Positions 9,253 to 19,010 of a stretch of DNA of 64,000 nt are shown here, one piece after another. Within the stretch, counting starts at the first letter, position 1. Every line of letters starts with the position of its first letter. The translations under genes were made by a program, and so were the position numbers. Location of the stretch: the NCBI RefSeq assembly GCF_964030935.1, contig NZ_OZ034990.1, forward strand, positions 620,001 through 684,000, given 5' to 3'. The notes beneath the pieces were generated by a model. The model saw only the letters and a list, made by a program, of their open reading frames with translations. It ran no database searches and was not told the DNA's origin. The DNA is from Rickettsiella endosymbiont of Aleochara curtula. GTDB lineage: Bacteria > Pseudomonadota > Gammaproteobacteria > Diplorickettsiales > Diplorickettsiaceae.

Positions 9253-10236
9253 TCATTCAACTTTATCAACAATACGAGAGATACTTTCCCTATTATTTTC
9301 TAAAACTGTATCAATAATATACATAGGCCTACGTTTAACCTCATCATATATACGACCAACATATTCTCCCATTAACCCTAAAAACAACAATTGAATACCC
9401 GAAAAAAAAGTAATTACTAAAATTGTAGTAGATAAGCCTGGCGTTAAATTCACCCCAATAATTTTTTGCAATAGAAAGAAGCCACCTAATAAAAATCCGA
9501 ATAAAGCGATAAAAAATCCCAATATAGACATTATTTGTAAGGGGCGTGTACTAAAACTAATCAGGCCATTTATTGCAAGCTTAAGCGCACCAACATACCG
9601 ATTGTAATTACTATTACCAAATAAGCGAGGCTCTCTATCAAATTCGATAAAAGTTTGGCGAAAACCTATAAAAGCAACTAACCCTCTTAAAAACCCATGT
9701 TTTTCATGCAATTGACGCAATTCTTCAATGACTCGACGCGTCATAATACGAAAATCACCTGTATTACGTGGGATCGGAACTTCACTTAATTTTGCAATTA
9801 ACATATAACCTAAATATGCAATAGTTTTCTTTATCCATGGTTCGCCCTGTCGAGTTCGACGCGTAGCATATACAACTTCATATCCCTCCTGCAATTTAAG
9901 ATATAAGTCTTTGATTAATTCTGGTGGGTCTTGTAAGTCTACGTCAATTACAACACATGCCTCACCTCTACAATGCAAAATTCCAGCGATCGTTGCAGCA
10001 GGTTGTCCAAATTTTCTAGATAACAAAATTAGCTTAATAGAGGAATTATATTCCATTTGATCCTGAATTATTTTTTCCGTTCTATCAGGTGAAGGATCTA
10101 AGCAAAATAATATTTCATATGTTATCTTCATACTTTGCAAAACAGGTTGAAGTCTTTTTAAGAAAGGGATAATATTCTTTTCTTCTTTATAAACAGGAAT
10201 TATAATTGATAATTTAATAGTATTAAGATTTTCCAT
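9253..10236 (-). CDS. Polyprenyl-phosphate glycosyltransferase, GtrB/ArnC/DPM1-like
   Basis: A 327-residue GT2 enzyme: an N-terminal GT-A domain (LSIIIPVYKEEKNIIPFLKR), the DxD-like metal site VVIDVDLQDPPELI near residue 95, and MTRRVIEELRQLHEKHGFLR in the second half. Two C-terminal membrane helices span about 229-250 and 265-292 (IMSILGFFIALFGFLLGG and TTILVITFFSGIQLLFLGLM). This is the architecture of GtrB, ArnC and bacterial DPM synthases, which load one sugar onto undecaprenyl phosphate at the inner face of the cytoplasmic membrane. It lies between DUF6311-like paralogues 1 and 2, the likely users of the product. No GtrA-like flippase is visible beside it. Confidence 0.85.
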   Translation of the reverse strand: MENLNTIKLSIIIPVYKEEKNIIPFLKRLQPVLQSMKITYEILFCLDPSPDRTEKIIQDQMEYNSSIKLILLSRKFGQPAATIAGILHCRGEACVVIDVDLQDPPELIKDLYLKLQEGYEVVYATRRTRQGEPWIKKTIAYLGYMLIAKLSEVPIPRNTGDFRIMTRRVIEELRQLHEKHGFLRGLVAFIGFRQTFIEFDREPRLFGNSNYNRYVGALKLAINGLISFSTRPLQIMSILGFFIALFGFLLGGFFLLQKIIGVNLTPGLSTTILVITFFSGIQLLFLGLMGEYVGRIYDEVKRRPMYIIDTVLENNRESISRIVDKVE

Positions 10237-10322
10237 CTTTGAAACTTACTCCTTTATTGTCCATTAAAAATTTTTAATTTCTATCTATCAACAAACTGCT
10301 TCAGGTTGTACCTTTTTATAAA

Positions 10323-12434
10323 CTAATTTGAAACTAATTTTAGTGAATAAATAAAAAGTCCCAATTTTCTGGTATCTTCACTTATACAAAGCTGTTTGGG
10401 AGAAACAGTTTTTTTAAATAAAAATTCAATTTTTATTATTTTATTAGAGCTAATAATTGCTTTAGGTATTTCAAGTTGAATAGGTTTTGGAACATTATGA
10501 AAATCATAAGCAATGTGTCCTAAAATTTTCTCATTAACTAATATATCTGTTTTTAAAATAGGATGTTCTTTATTTATAAAAGGAATAGCGTCTATCTTTA
10601 ATAATAAATTTGAATTTGTAAGTCTGGATAGTTTGAGTACTAAGGTAGAATGATCTCCATTTGTCCATATTCCTTCTTTTTCAGGCACGCTCCACCCATT
10701 AATTAATACTAAATAATCATTAAAGTTTTGTTTACAGTTCTTAAATAAAATTGTAGTACCAGGAATATAGAGTTTATAGTTATCCCTATTAATCGCTTCT
10801 AACTGTTTCACAGGTTTCCAATTTGGTAATAATAGTAAAAAACCATCTGCTCTGGTTATTTTAGAAGGAATATTCATTTTGGTATGCAATATAATACGTT
10901 GCAAACCAGCATCTTTAATAACATAAAATGTATCTTTCTCAAGCTGACCATGAACAATGAGATCAACTAGCTTGGATCTGTTTTGATTTAATAAATCAAT
11001 ATTTGTACGTGCAAAATAACCAATATTAATATTTAATCCATTAAAAGCTGAATAGTTAACCAATGATACCCAATCTACTGGACGTTCCTCTGGTAAAACA
11101 TATATAAGCTTTGTATATTGCTTTGCTGCATCTATCCAAACTGGAGATTTTAAAGGAGAAACATAACGCGGAGCATGACTTAGCCAATTTCTGAATTGAT
11201 TGTATATGCCAGAAGAATCTATTATCTGTATTAGCAAACAGATAAAAATTAAGATTTTTGTAAATGCTTTGTTATAAACTTTAATTATTAAATAAAATAT
11301 TCCAAGATAAATAAGATAATACATTGGCAAAACCATTCTGCCTGTTGCTCTAAAAATATTTGCGAATGCTGGCAGCTTGTATTGAAATAATTCATATTTG
11401 CCAAAAACAATTCGGTTTGATAATGCAAATATCATTAGCAAAAAAACTATGCTAACAAGAGGACTGATTCTTTTAAAATTAAAAAACAATATTTTTAATT
11501 TCCCTACTTCAATAAGTTTAAAAATTCCAAGCATGAATAAAAATAGCATTCCAAGACCTAAAAAACTGAACCCTTCAAAATCTCCTTCAGTATGAGCTTG
11601 CTTAGATAAAATATATGACCAACTATTGAATGCATCATCAGAAGGATCAATAAAAGAAAGTATATTCATACGGTAAAAACCTAATCCGCCTGCCTCAAAA
11701 CTACCATGCAGCATAAAATATCCCGCCTGCCACATGAATAAGAGAAGTAATATCCAAGTAAAAATTATTTTTTTTATAATGTCTCCATTCGTTAACTTAT
11801 GTGCAATTTTACGTTGAATTAAATCAGCTACCCACAAAGCTAGTAAAATGAGTAATAAATAAGGATGTACTAAACTCGATAAAACCAGTACTAATGGCCA
11901 AACGTAACTATGAAAACACTTTGAAAGATTTAACAAAATGGCGACTAAAATTAACCATTGACCTAAAAATTGCGGATGTCCATGTAAACGCCAGAGAAAT
12001 GGCGGTGCTAACGTAAAAAAAATGCTACCGAAAATTTTAAACCCTATATCTTGAGTAATAGTTTCTATTAACTTCCAAGAAAAAATGGATTGCAAAATAA
12101 AACATAATAATACCCATAATCCCATGTATTGAAATGGGGTCGGAAGTATTTTCGAAATAATTTTAAATGCAAATGCAAATAAAAAAAGAGGTTCTGCATA
12201 AATAATCGATCCTCCCACTCCCATCCCATATGGAAAGTTAGCTCCTAAAGGATTTTGTAAAAGGGGTGTATGTCTAAAAAATTGCCAGGCAAATAAACCG
12301 TCTTCTGAATCACCATGTAAATAAAGCCAATCTATATTTCCAGGCCAAACAACTTTTCCTCCTGTAACCAAAATAAAAGCAGCAATTCCTAAAAAAATAG
12401 GCAATAATAAATCAAAATTTTTAAATTTGATCAT
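10323..12434 (-). CDS. Polytopic membrane protein, DUF6311-like, GT-C-like (paralogue 2)
   Basis: A 703-residue paralogue of the gene at 7045-9180 with the same layout: first helix with AAFILVTGGKVVWPGNIDW, loop DSEDGLFAWQFFRHTP, then NPLGANFPYGMGVGGSIIYA. About a dozen hydrophobic stretches reach residue ~430, and a C-terminal soluble domain follows (YLVLINGWSVPEKEGIWTNG is a shared block). The conserved blocks in loop 1, RLHGHPQFLGQWLIL and RATGRMVLPMYYLIYLG suggest retained function, while the C-terminal domain differs more, as expected if acceptor recognition diverged. It is separated from the GtrB-like gene by about 86 bases. Function is inferred, not known. Confidence 0.7.
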   Translation of the reverse strand: MIKFKNFDLLLPIFLGIAAFILVTGGKVVWPGNIDWLYLHGDSEDGLFAWQFFRHTPLLQNPLGANFPYGMGVGGSIIYAEPLFLFAFAFKIISKILPTPFQYMGLWVLLCFILQSIFSWKLIETITQDIGFKIFGSIFFTLAPPFLWRLHGHPQFLGQWLILVAILLNLSKCFHSYVWPLVLVLSSLVHPYLLLILLALWVADLIQRKIAHKLTNGDIIKKIIFTWILLLLFMWQAGYFMLHGSFEAGGLGFYRMNILSFIDPSDDAFNSWSYILSKQAHTEGDFEGFSFLGLGMLFLFMLGIFKLIEVGKLKILFFNFKRISPLVSIVFLLMIFALSNRIVFGKYELFQYKLPAFANIFRATGRMVLPMYYLIYLGIFYLIIKVYNKAFTKILIFICLLIQIIDSSGIYNQFRNWLSHAPRYVSPLKSPVWIDAAKQYTKLIYVLPEERPVDWVSLVNYSAFNGLNINIGYFARTNIDLLNQNRSKLVDLIVHGQLEKDTFYVIKDAGLQRIILHTKMNIPSKITRADGFLLLLPNWKPVKQLEAINRDNYKLYIPGTTILFKNCKQNFNDYLVLINGWSVPEKEGIWTNGDHSTLVLKLSRLTNSNLLLKIDAIPFINKEHPILKTDILVNEKILGHIAYDFHNVPKPIQLEIPKAIISSNKIIKIEFLFKKTVSPKQLCISEDTRKLGLFIYSLKLVSN

Positions 12435-12660
12435 AGAATATGCATTTTTGACCTAATGTGAACATTCCTAAATTAAGTTTTAACAAACTTTCCTTTAAAT
12501 TATTTTTTAAGAGTTAATCAATTTAGTATTAATATGATATATTCCCTTATCTTATTATTATCTAAATTTAATCTTTATTTCCTTAAATTTTTATTTTTAA
12601 ACGCTAATATATAAACATATTTATAAGTTAAAAAATCTTAATTAATTTTATTTACTTGAA
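12435..12660. other. AT-rich spacer between membrane-protein paralogues
   Basis: A 226-bp spacer, overwhelmingly A and T, between the stop of paralogue 3 and the start of paralogue 2. It probably holds the promoter or 5' leader of paralogue 2 on the minus strand. I see no ORF, hairpin with T-run, or copy of the R1/R2/R3 repeats in it. Confidence 0.4.
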
Positions 12661-14796
12661 TTAAACTTTCTCCTTCAGTGACATTGATAAAATAAAAAGA
12701 CCTAGTTTACGAGAATCGGAACTTAAACCAAGCTTAAAGGGAGAAATCGAATTTTTAAATAAAAATTCGATTTCTAATAGATTGTTTTTATCAATATTTT
12801 TTATTGGTATTTCTATTTGATTTATTCTAGAATAATTATTTAATTTGTAGGCTAAATGCCCAACATAATTATGATTAACTAAAATATCAAGTGCTAACTT
12901 AGGGTGATTAGAATTAATGAATGGCAAAGAATCTATAGTTAATACTAAATTAGAATGTGGTTTTTCAGAAAGTTTAAACATTATTATAGATCTATCTCCG
13001 TCAGTCCAAGTACCATTTACCTCCTGCCCGCTCCAACCATCAATCAAGATCAAATTTTCTTTTATATTATTTGTTTGAGCTAAAAAAGATACAATATTAC
13101 CCAATTTGTATTCATTATTCACTCCACTCCAATTTAATCGCTCATTTTCAGTAGATTCTTCATTCCAATTTGGCAAAAGTAGGCCATAGCCATCTACATT
13201 AATAACTTTATAAGGAAGATTCATCTTAGTAAGAAAAATCATTTTTTTTATATTTTCATTTTTCATAACATAAAAAGCGTTTTTATCTAACTTACCTTGT
13301 AAAAGATTATTTAAAATTTTATTTTTATTTGCATAAAATCTTTCCATATCATGACGTGCGAAAAAACCTATATTAATTGCTAGATTATTAAAGGCGGCAT
13401 AATTGACTAACGCTAGTGAATTAGGCACATAAATCTCTGGAAGTACATAGATAAGATTTTTGTATTTTTTAGCTATTTCCGCCCAAAGAGGTGAGTTTAA
13501 TTCAGAAATATAAGATGGAGCATGATTAAAATTGTTTCTAAACTGAATATATACTTTTCTTGAATCAGAAATTTGTATAATTAATGCAATAAAAAGTAAT
13601 AAGATAGCAGCTTGTTTTTTATAACAGTTCATTATTAAATTTAGAGTACCTAAATAAATCAAATAGAACATCGGTAATGCCATTCGTCCTGAAGCCCTAA
13701 ATAAATTCACTATTCCCGGTACTTTATAATGAATTAACTCATGTCGGCCCCATGCAATGTGATTTGATAAGGCAAATAATAACAATAAAAAGGAAATTAC
13801 TATTAAGGAATTTAATTCTTTTACTTTTAAAATTATATTACCTATTCGTTGTTGTATCATTAACTTACTTAGACCTATTATTATTAAAATAATGATTCCC
13901 AACCCTAAATAACTAAATCCTTCATAGTCTCCACCTGTATGTGATAAATCTGGTAAAACAAGAGACCAACTTTTACAATATGCATCGGTAGCATCTATGA
14001 ATGCTAATAAGTTCATTCGAAAAAAACCAAACCCACCTTCCTCATAACCACTGTGCATCATCAAGTAACCTTCTTGCCAAATCATCAAAAACAAAAGAAA
14101 GCCTGTTAAAATAGTATGTTTTATTATTTCTTGATATGTTATTGAATTTACCAATTTTCTTTGTAATAAATCTGCTATCCATAAAGCTAATAACATAAAA
14201 AGAAAATATGGATGCACTAAACAAGCTGTAATCAGAATGACGGCCCAAAGATACTTCTGAAAACTATCAGATAAATATAATAATATGGCTGCTAAAATTA
14301 ACCATTGACCTAAAAATGAAGGGCTTCCATGGAGGCGCCAAAGAAAAGGTGGTGCTAAAATAAAAAATACACACCCTAATAATTTTAATATAAAAACATT
14401 CGTTATTTTTTCTATTAATTTCCAAGCAAAAAGGCCCTGAAAAATAAAACACAATAATATCCATAAACCTTCATACTGAAAGGGAGTTGATAAGATTTTT
14501 GAAAATAGCTTGAAAGGAAAAGCAAAAAGGAAAAGTTGTTCTGCATAAACAATAGATCCACCAACTCCCATGCTGTAGGGATAGTTAGAACCTAATGGAT
14601 TTTGTAAAATGGGCGTTTCTCTAAAAAATTGCCATGAAATTAAATCATTTGCTGTATCTCCATTCATATAAAGCCAATTGATATTAGCAGGCCAAACTAT
14701 TTTTCCTCCGGTCACGAAGATAAATGCTGCAATTCCCAATAAAACAGGGACCCATAACAGATTATATTTATTTATTTTATTCAAGAAAAAATCCAT
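12661..14796 (-). CDS. Polytopic membrane protein, DUF6311-like, GT-C-like (paralogue 3)
   Basis: A 711-residue third member of the tandem family. The first-loop block reads DTANDLISWQFFRETP and NPLGSNYPYSMGVGGSIVYA; FLWRLHGSPSFLGQWLILAA and RASGRMALPMFYLIYLG follow. The C-terminal soluble portion (from about residue 480) holds LILIDGWSGQEVNGTWTDGD and ends with LEIEFLFKNSISP, aligned with the other two copies. It sits 63 bases downstream of the msbA stop and 226 bases upstream of paralogue 2. Copies 2 and 3 share more obvious block identity (LWRLHG) than either does with copy 1 (LWRLHA). Presumed inner-membrane glycan-modifying enzyme. Confidence 0.7.
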   Translation of the reverse strand: MDFFLNKINKYNLLWVPVLLGIAAFIFVTGGKIVWPANINWLYMNGDTANDLISWQFFRETPILQNPLGSNYPYSMGVGGSIVYAEQLFLFAFPFKLFSKILSTPFQYEGLWILLCFIFQGLFAWKLIEKITNVFILKLLGCVFFILAPPFLWRLHGSPSFLGQWLILAAILLYLSDSFQKYLWAVILITACLVHPYFLFMLLALWIADLLQRKLVNSITYQEIIKHTILTGFLLFLMIWQEGYLMMHSGYEEGGFGFFRMNLLAFIDATDAYCKSWSLVLPDLSHTGGDYEGFSYLGLGIIILIIIGLSKLMIQQRIGNIILKVKELNSLIVISFLLLLFALSNHIAWGRHELIHYKVPGIVNLFRASGRMALPMFYLIYLGTLNLIMNCYKKQAAILLLFIALIIQISDSRKVYIQFRNNFNHAPSYISELNSPLWAEIAKKYKNLIYVLPEIYVPNSLALVNYAAFNNLAINIGFFARHDMERFYANKNKILNNLLQGKLDKNAFYVMKNENIKKMIFLTKMNLPYKVINVDGYGLLLPNWNEESTENERLNWSGVNNEYKLGNIVSFLAQTNNIKENLILIDGWSGQEVNGTWTDGDRSIIMFKLSEKPHSNLVLTIDSLPFINSNHPKLALDILVNHNYVGHLAYKLNNYSRINQIEIPIKNIDKNNLLEIEFLFKNSISPFKLGLSSDSRKLGLFILSMSLKEKV

Positions 14797-14859
14797 TTAT
14801 TAAACAAATTCTAATCATCCTTTTGTTCGATCAATGAATATTGTTTTTAGAAGTCTTAA

Positions 14860-16608
14860 CTAATCCCTAAACTGCATACTGTAAAGTTTGGCGTAATAGC
14901 CATTCTTTGCGAGCAACTCTTGGTGTGTCCCTCTTTCTACGATGTGTCCCGCATCTAAAACTAAAATCTGCTTTGCTTTTTCCACAGTGGAAAGTCGATG
15001 TGCAATGACTAACGTAGTACGATTATGCATCAGTTCTTCTAGTGCGGCTTGAATATGACGCTCAGCTTCGGTATCTAATGCAGAGGTTGCTTCGTCTAAA
15101 ATTAAAAATGGAGAATTTTTAAGTAGTGCGCGTGCAATTGCAATCCTTTGCCGTTGACCGCCTGATAGTAACACACCATTTTCGCCAATTAAAGTATTAA
15201 GTCCTTGTGGTAATTGTTCGATAAATTCCATGGCATGCGCGGCTTTAGCGGCACGTATTATCATTGACTCACTGACTTCGCTTAATTGTCCATAAGCAAT
15301 GTTATGTGCAATGGTGTCATTAAATAATGTAACGTGTTGGGAAACTAAAGCAAATTGACTGCGTAAATCTTTTAGCTTTAATTCCCGAATATCAACACCG
15401 TCGACTAAAATTTTTCCTAAATAATTATCGTAGAAGCGCGGCAATAAATTTACCAACGTGGATTTTCCACTGCCTGAGCGCCCTACTAAAGCGATGGTTT
15501 CGCCGGGATTCATTGTAAAGCTAATATCTTGTAAAACAGGTTGTTCAGGTAAGTAGGCAAAACTAACGTCTCGGTATTCTAAGCAGCCTTTAAGAACATT
15601 CAGCGTGTGTGTCCCTTCATCTAATTCATTTTTTTCATCCAATAAACTGAAAATGCTGCCAGCTGCAGCAATTCCGCGCTGTATGATACTATTCACCGCG
15701 GCTAAATTACGCATGGGTTTTAGCAATAGTAGCATGGCCCCTACCATAGAAGTGAATCCACCCGCAGTAATATGTGTCAAATGTGAAATGGCTAAGTAGA
15801 TAGTTATTACGGCTATACCGCCGGCAATCAGTTGCACGCCTGAACTGGCAAGTGAATTAGTCACCACCACTTTTAATTCACGAAAGCGATTGACGGTTAA
15901 TAATTTTTTAAATTTTTTAATTTCATATTCTTCACCACCAAATGTTCGTATGACCTTATAGCCATCGATAACTTCTTCCGCCACTTGCGTCATTTCACTC
16001 ATCGAATCTTGAACAGCATTATTTAAACTACGCATACGCCGGCTAGAATAACGGGCTATCCAGATCATGGTTGGAACGGTAATAAAAAACAATAGACTCA
16101 ATTGCCAACTCGCCATTAACATTACCGCAATCAATCCAAGTACAAAAAAGCTTTCTTGCACTAAAGTAATTAAAGCATTGCTGCTGGCATTGGCTACTTG
16201 ATCGACATTGTAAATAATCGTCGAAAGTAATTGACCGGAGGTGATGTTGTCATAAAATTTAGCGGGTAAACGTAATAATTTAATCAGTATGTCTTGCCGT
16301 ATATTCATCACTACACTTCTTGCCACTCTGGCTAAGCAATAACTCGATGAAAAATTAGCTACCCCGCGCAATAAAAAAGCAAAGATTAAAATAAAAGGTA
16401 AATAACGGATAAAATGCTCGTCTTTGTCGACAAAACCTTTATTAAGCAAGGGTTTTAAAAACCAAATAAGTCCCGCATCGGTGCTCGCCAACAAAATAGT
16501 TCCGATGATTCCCAATAAAAACCAGCCTAGGTAATGGCGCAGATAATGTAGCAAACGTCGATAACTGGAAAACCCATTTTGGTTTTGCGATGTATGTTGT
16601 TGTGTCAT
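14860..16608 (-). CDS. msbA: Lipid A / core flippase ABC transporter MsbA
   Basis: A 582-residue half-transporter: six membrane helices in the first ~310 residues, then an ATPase domain with Walker A GRSGSGKST (about 375-383), signature LLSGGQRQRIAIARAL and Walker B FLILDEATSALD, followed by the switch His in TTLVIAHRLS. Length and motifs match MsbA, which flips lipid A-core from the inner to the outer face of the cytoplasmic membrane. In enteric bacteria lpxK follows msbA; here three DUF6311-like membrane proteins and a GtrB-like enzyme follow in the same direction. That places lipid A export and the presumed glycan-modification genes together. The start is the ATG at 16608, 8 bases after the tldD stop. 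Confidence 0.93.
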   Translation of the reverse strand: MTQQHTSQNQNGFSSYRRLLHYLRHYLGWFLLGIIGTILLASTDAGLIWFLKPLLNKGFVDKDEHFIRYLPFILIFAFLLRGVANFSSSYCLARVARSVVMNIRQDILIKLLRLPAKFYDNITSGQLLSTIIYNVDQVANASSNALITLVQESFFVLGLIAVMLMASWQLSLLFFITVPTMIWIARYSSRRMRSLNNAVQDSMSEMTQVAEEVIDGYKVIRTFGGEEYEIKKFKKLLTVNRFRELKVVVTNSLASSGVQLIAGGIAVITIYLAISHLTHITAGGFTSMVGAMLLLLKPMRNLAAVNSIIQRGIAAAGSIFSLLDEKNELDEGTHTLNVLKGCLEYRDVSFAYLPEQPVLQDISFTMNPGETIALVGRSGSGKSTLVNLLPRFYDNYLGKILVDGVDIRELKLKDLRSQFALVSQHVTLFNDTIAHNIAYGQLSEVSESMIIRAAKAAHAMEFIEQLPQGLNTLIGENGVLLSGGQRQRIAIARALLKNSPFLILDEATSALDTEAERHIQAALEELMHNRTTLVIAHRLSTVEKAKQILVLDAGHIVERGTHQELLAKNGYYAKLYSMQFRD

Positions 16609-16616
16609 ATCTTTGA

Positions 16617-18065
16617 TTAAATGGCTGTACCACCGACTGTTAAAGCATCTATTTTTAAAGTAGGTTGTCCGACACCTACCGGAACACTCTGCCCTTCTTT
16701 ACCACAACTACCGATGCCGCTATCCAATTTGAGATCATTGCCGATCATAGATACTTGCGTTAACACATCGGGACCATTGCCAATTAAAGTCGCTCCTTTA
16801 ACAGGTCGTGTCACTTGACCGTTTTCAATTAAGTACGCCTCACAGGCAGAAAATACAAATTTTCCTGAGGTAATATCTACCTGCCCGCCAGAGAAATTCA
16901 CTGCATACAGTCCTTTTTTAACCGTTGCAATGATTTCTTGTGGAACATAAGGACCCGGTAACATATAGGTATTAGTCATGCGCGGCATGGGCAAATGTGC
17001 AAACGATTCGCGACGGCCGTTGCCTGTCGATTGGGTTCCCATCAAACGCGCATTTAATTTATCCATCATATAGGCTTTTAAAATGCCTTTCTCAATTAAA
17101 ACCGTACGCTGTGTAGGTGTGCCTTCATCATCAATCGTCAGCGATCCACGCCGAAAAGGAATCGTTCCATCATCCACGACCGTGCAACCGGCTGAGGCAA
17201 CGCGCTCACCTATTCGACCGGAAAATGCGGAACTGCCTTTACGATTGAAGTCTCCTTCTAAACCATGACCCACGGCTTCGTGCAGTAAAACACCGGGCCA
17301 GCCCGGTCCTAACACCACAGGCATACTGCCCGCAGGCGCTTTTACTGCATCTAAATTCAGAAGTGCTAAACGCACCGCTTCTTTTGCTAAGTCAGTGGCC
17401 ACTTGATCTTTAATAAAATAACTATAATCGGTTCTTGCACCGCCACCAGCAAAACCTTGTTCGCGCATACCTTTATCTTCGGCGATGACACTAATATTTA
17501 AACGCACCAGCGGCCGAATATCCGCCGCCATACGACCATCACTATTAATGACCAAAACTACTTCTTGTGCACCGACTAAACTAACATTCACGTGTTTAAT
17601 ACGTGGATCGCAAGCACGAGCTACTTCGTCTATTTCACGCAGTAAGCTTAATTTCTGCAGTTCTGTCCAGGAGGAAATAGGATTAGTCGGTTGATATAAT
17701 GGCTTTAAAAGCGAATTTTTCTGCCAAGCATGGATTTGACCCTGCTGCCCTGTTCTAGCAATACTCGCAGCCATCGTAGCGGCTGATTCTAAAGCGGGTA
17801 AAATAATATCATCGGAATAGGCAAAACCGGTTTTTTCGCCGCTGATGGCACGCACGCCAACACCCCGTTCGATATTAAAACTACCGTTTTTGACGATGCT
17901 ATCTTCTAAAACCCAACTCTCTAACTGAGTGGCTTGAAAATAAAGATCGGCCATATCCACTTTAGGTGTTAATAAGCGACCTAAAATCACTTGTAACTGA
18001 TTTTCAGTCAATCCAGCGGGGTCTAACAGTGTTTCACGGGCTAAGGTAAGAGTATTTTTCATCAT
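16617..18065 (-). CDS. tldD: Metalloprotease TldD
   Basis: TldD pairs with TldE/PmbA in a cytosolic zinc protease that processes modified peptides and degrades CcdA. The protein is about 482 residues, normal for the family. The metal-binding motif is [13 protein letters not shown] (HExxxH, near residue 260), and C-terminal [20 protein letters not shown] is conserved in TldD. Two upstream in-frame ATGs exist. The first (18072-18074) directly abuts the AGG of the Shine-Dalgarno; the ATG at 18063-18065 has AGGA eight bases upstream and is preferred. yhdP lies upstream as in enterics, but an orphan gene (18125-18904) separates them. Confidence 0.93.
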   Translation of the reverse strand: MMKNTLTLARETLLDPAGLTENQLQVILGRLLTPKVDMADLYFQATQLESWVLEDSIVKNGSFNIERGVGVRAISGEKTGFAYSDDIILPALESAATMAASIARTGQQGQIHAWQKNSLLKPLYQPTNPISSWTELQKLSLLREIDEVARACDPRIKHVNVSLVGAQEVVLVINSDGRMAADIRPLVRLNISVIAEDKGMREQGFAGGGARTDYSYFIKDQVATDLAKEAVRLALLNLDAVKAPAGSMPVVLGPGWPGVLLHEAVGHGLEGDFNRKGSSAFSGRIGERVASAGCTVVDDGTIPFRRGSLTIDDEGTPTQRTVLIEKGILKAYMMDKLNARLMGTQSTGNGRRESFAHLPMPRMTNTYMLPGPYVPQEIIATVKKGLYAVNFSGGQVDITSGKFVFSACEAYLIENGQVTRPVKGATLIGNGPDVLTQVSMIGNDLKLDSGIGSCGKEGQSVPVGVGQPTLKIDALTVGGTAI

Positions 18066-18124
18066 GCCCGTCATCCTAACTTAGCTGAAGTCAGGATGCA
18101 ATTTTAGGCTTGGAGTAAACAAAT

Positions 18125-18904
18125 TTAATAGTTACTAATGCCTCTAACATAAGATTTATGAGTATTGAATTCACCTTCATTTGAATAACCATTTGGATAA
18201 GTAAAAAGGCCGCCATTTTGTATGTACGAAATTAACTCCTGACGCTCCTTTTCTCTCTCTAGTTCTAGTTTAGCTTTAATATTTTTTTTATCATCAGTTG
18301 TTAGATTATTGTTTAAGAATGTCCGGCTAATCGATCCTACATCAATGGTTTTATTTCGTTCAACAAACTCATACATTTTCGATAATAACGCTTGTCTAAA
18401 AATCGCAGGACTTTCTTTAACACACTGTTCTAATCGATTATAACCAATAACATCTGTGACAAAAATCTCTGGTATGCTAAAAAAATCGAAAGTTTCAAAT
18501 AAATAATGCAAAATTTCATCTGCAGTAACCGGTTCTTTTACTAAAGCTGCGAATTTACGCAGTAATGTTGGAAAATACCAATTTAACCCTTCATGATCAT
18601 ATTCTGTTCTATTAAAAAACTGCTTTAGTTTGGCATTTTTTAATTGATATAAAAGATTGTCTGGAGATTTCTTTAACCAAATTGACAAAAACTCAACTGC
18701 ATCGGAAAAACTTCGGTTTACATTAATACATTTTTGCAAAATAAATTTAAGATAGAATTTAAATTCTGTGCTAGAAGTATTTTTTAATTCGCTAAGTAAT
18801 GGATTAACCAATCCTTCACCGGATTGACAATCTAAGCAATAAAAAAAATTATGCTTAGTTGGTTTCTTATTATATTTAAAATTTTTTTTCTGGGTTTCAA
18901 GCAT
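18125..18904 (-). CDS. Hypothetical protein, orphan between yhdP and tldD
   Basis: I do not recognise this 259-residue protein. It is rich in Lys, Asn, Phe and Leu, predicted mostly helical, with no signal peptide or membrane helix. A near-C-terminal helix is highly charged (KKNIKAKLELEREKERQELI), and the last 30 residues are polar with aromatic residues (GLFTYPNGYSNEGEF). It interrupts the conserved yhdP-tldD pair, and its codons are more AT-rich than its neighbours, both signs of later acquisition. In a Legionellales host-associated genome such lone soluble proteins are often secretion substrates, but nothing here proves that. Confidence 0.6.
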   Translation of the reverse strand: MLETQKKNFKYNKKPTKHNFFYCLDCQSGEGLVNPLLSELKNTSSTEFKFYLKFILQKCINVNRSFSDAVEFLSIWLKKSPDNLLYQLKNAKLKQFFNRTEYDHEGLNWYFPTLLRKFAALVKEPVTADEILHYLFETFDFFSIPEIFVTDVIGYNRLEQCVKESPAIFRQALLSKMYEFVERNKTIDVGSISRTFLNNNLTTDDKKNIKAKLELEREKERQELISYIQNGGLFTYPNGYSNEGEFNTHKSYVRGISNY

Positions 18905-19010
18905 AATCAGCTTTTGTTAGTTTTATATTGAAATCAGATTGTACGGGGGCGGTAATTTAGCGTAATAGTTAGTTTACGTAAACTATTTTATATTCTTCAA
19001 TCTGAAATTT

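Noticed and set aside
14042-14464. Two small ORFs inside membrane-protein paralogue 3
   Set aside because: They lie in other frames of a clearly conserved coding sequence shared by three paralogues.
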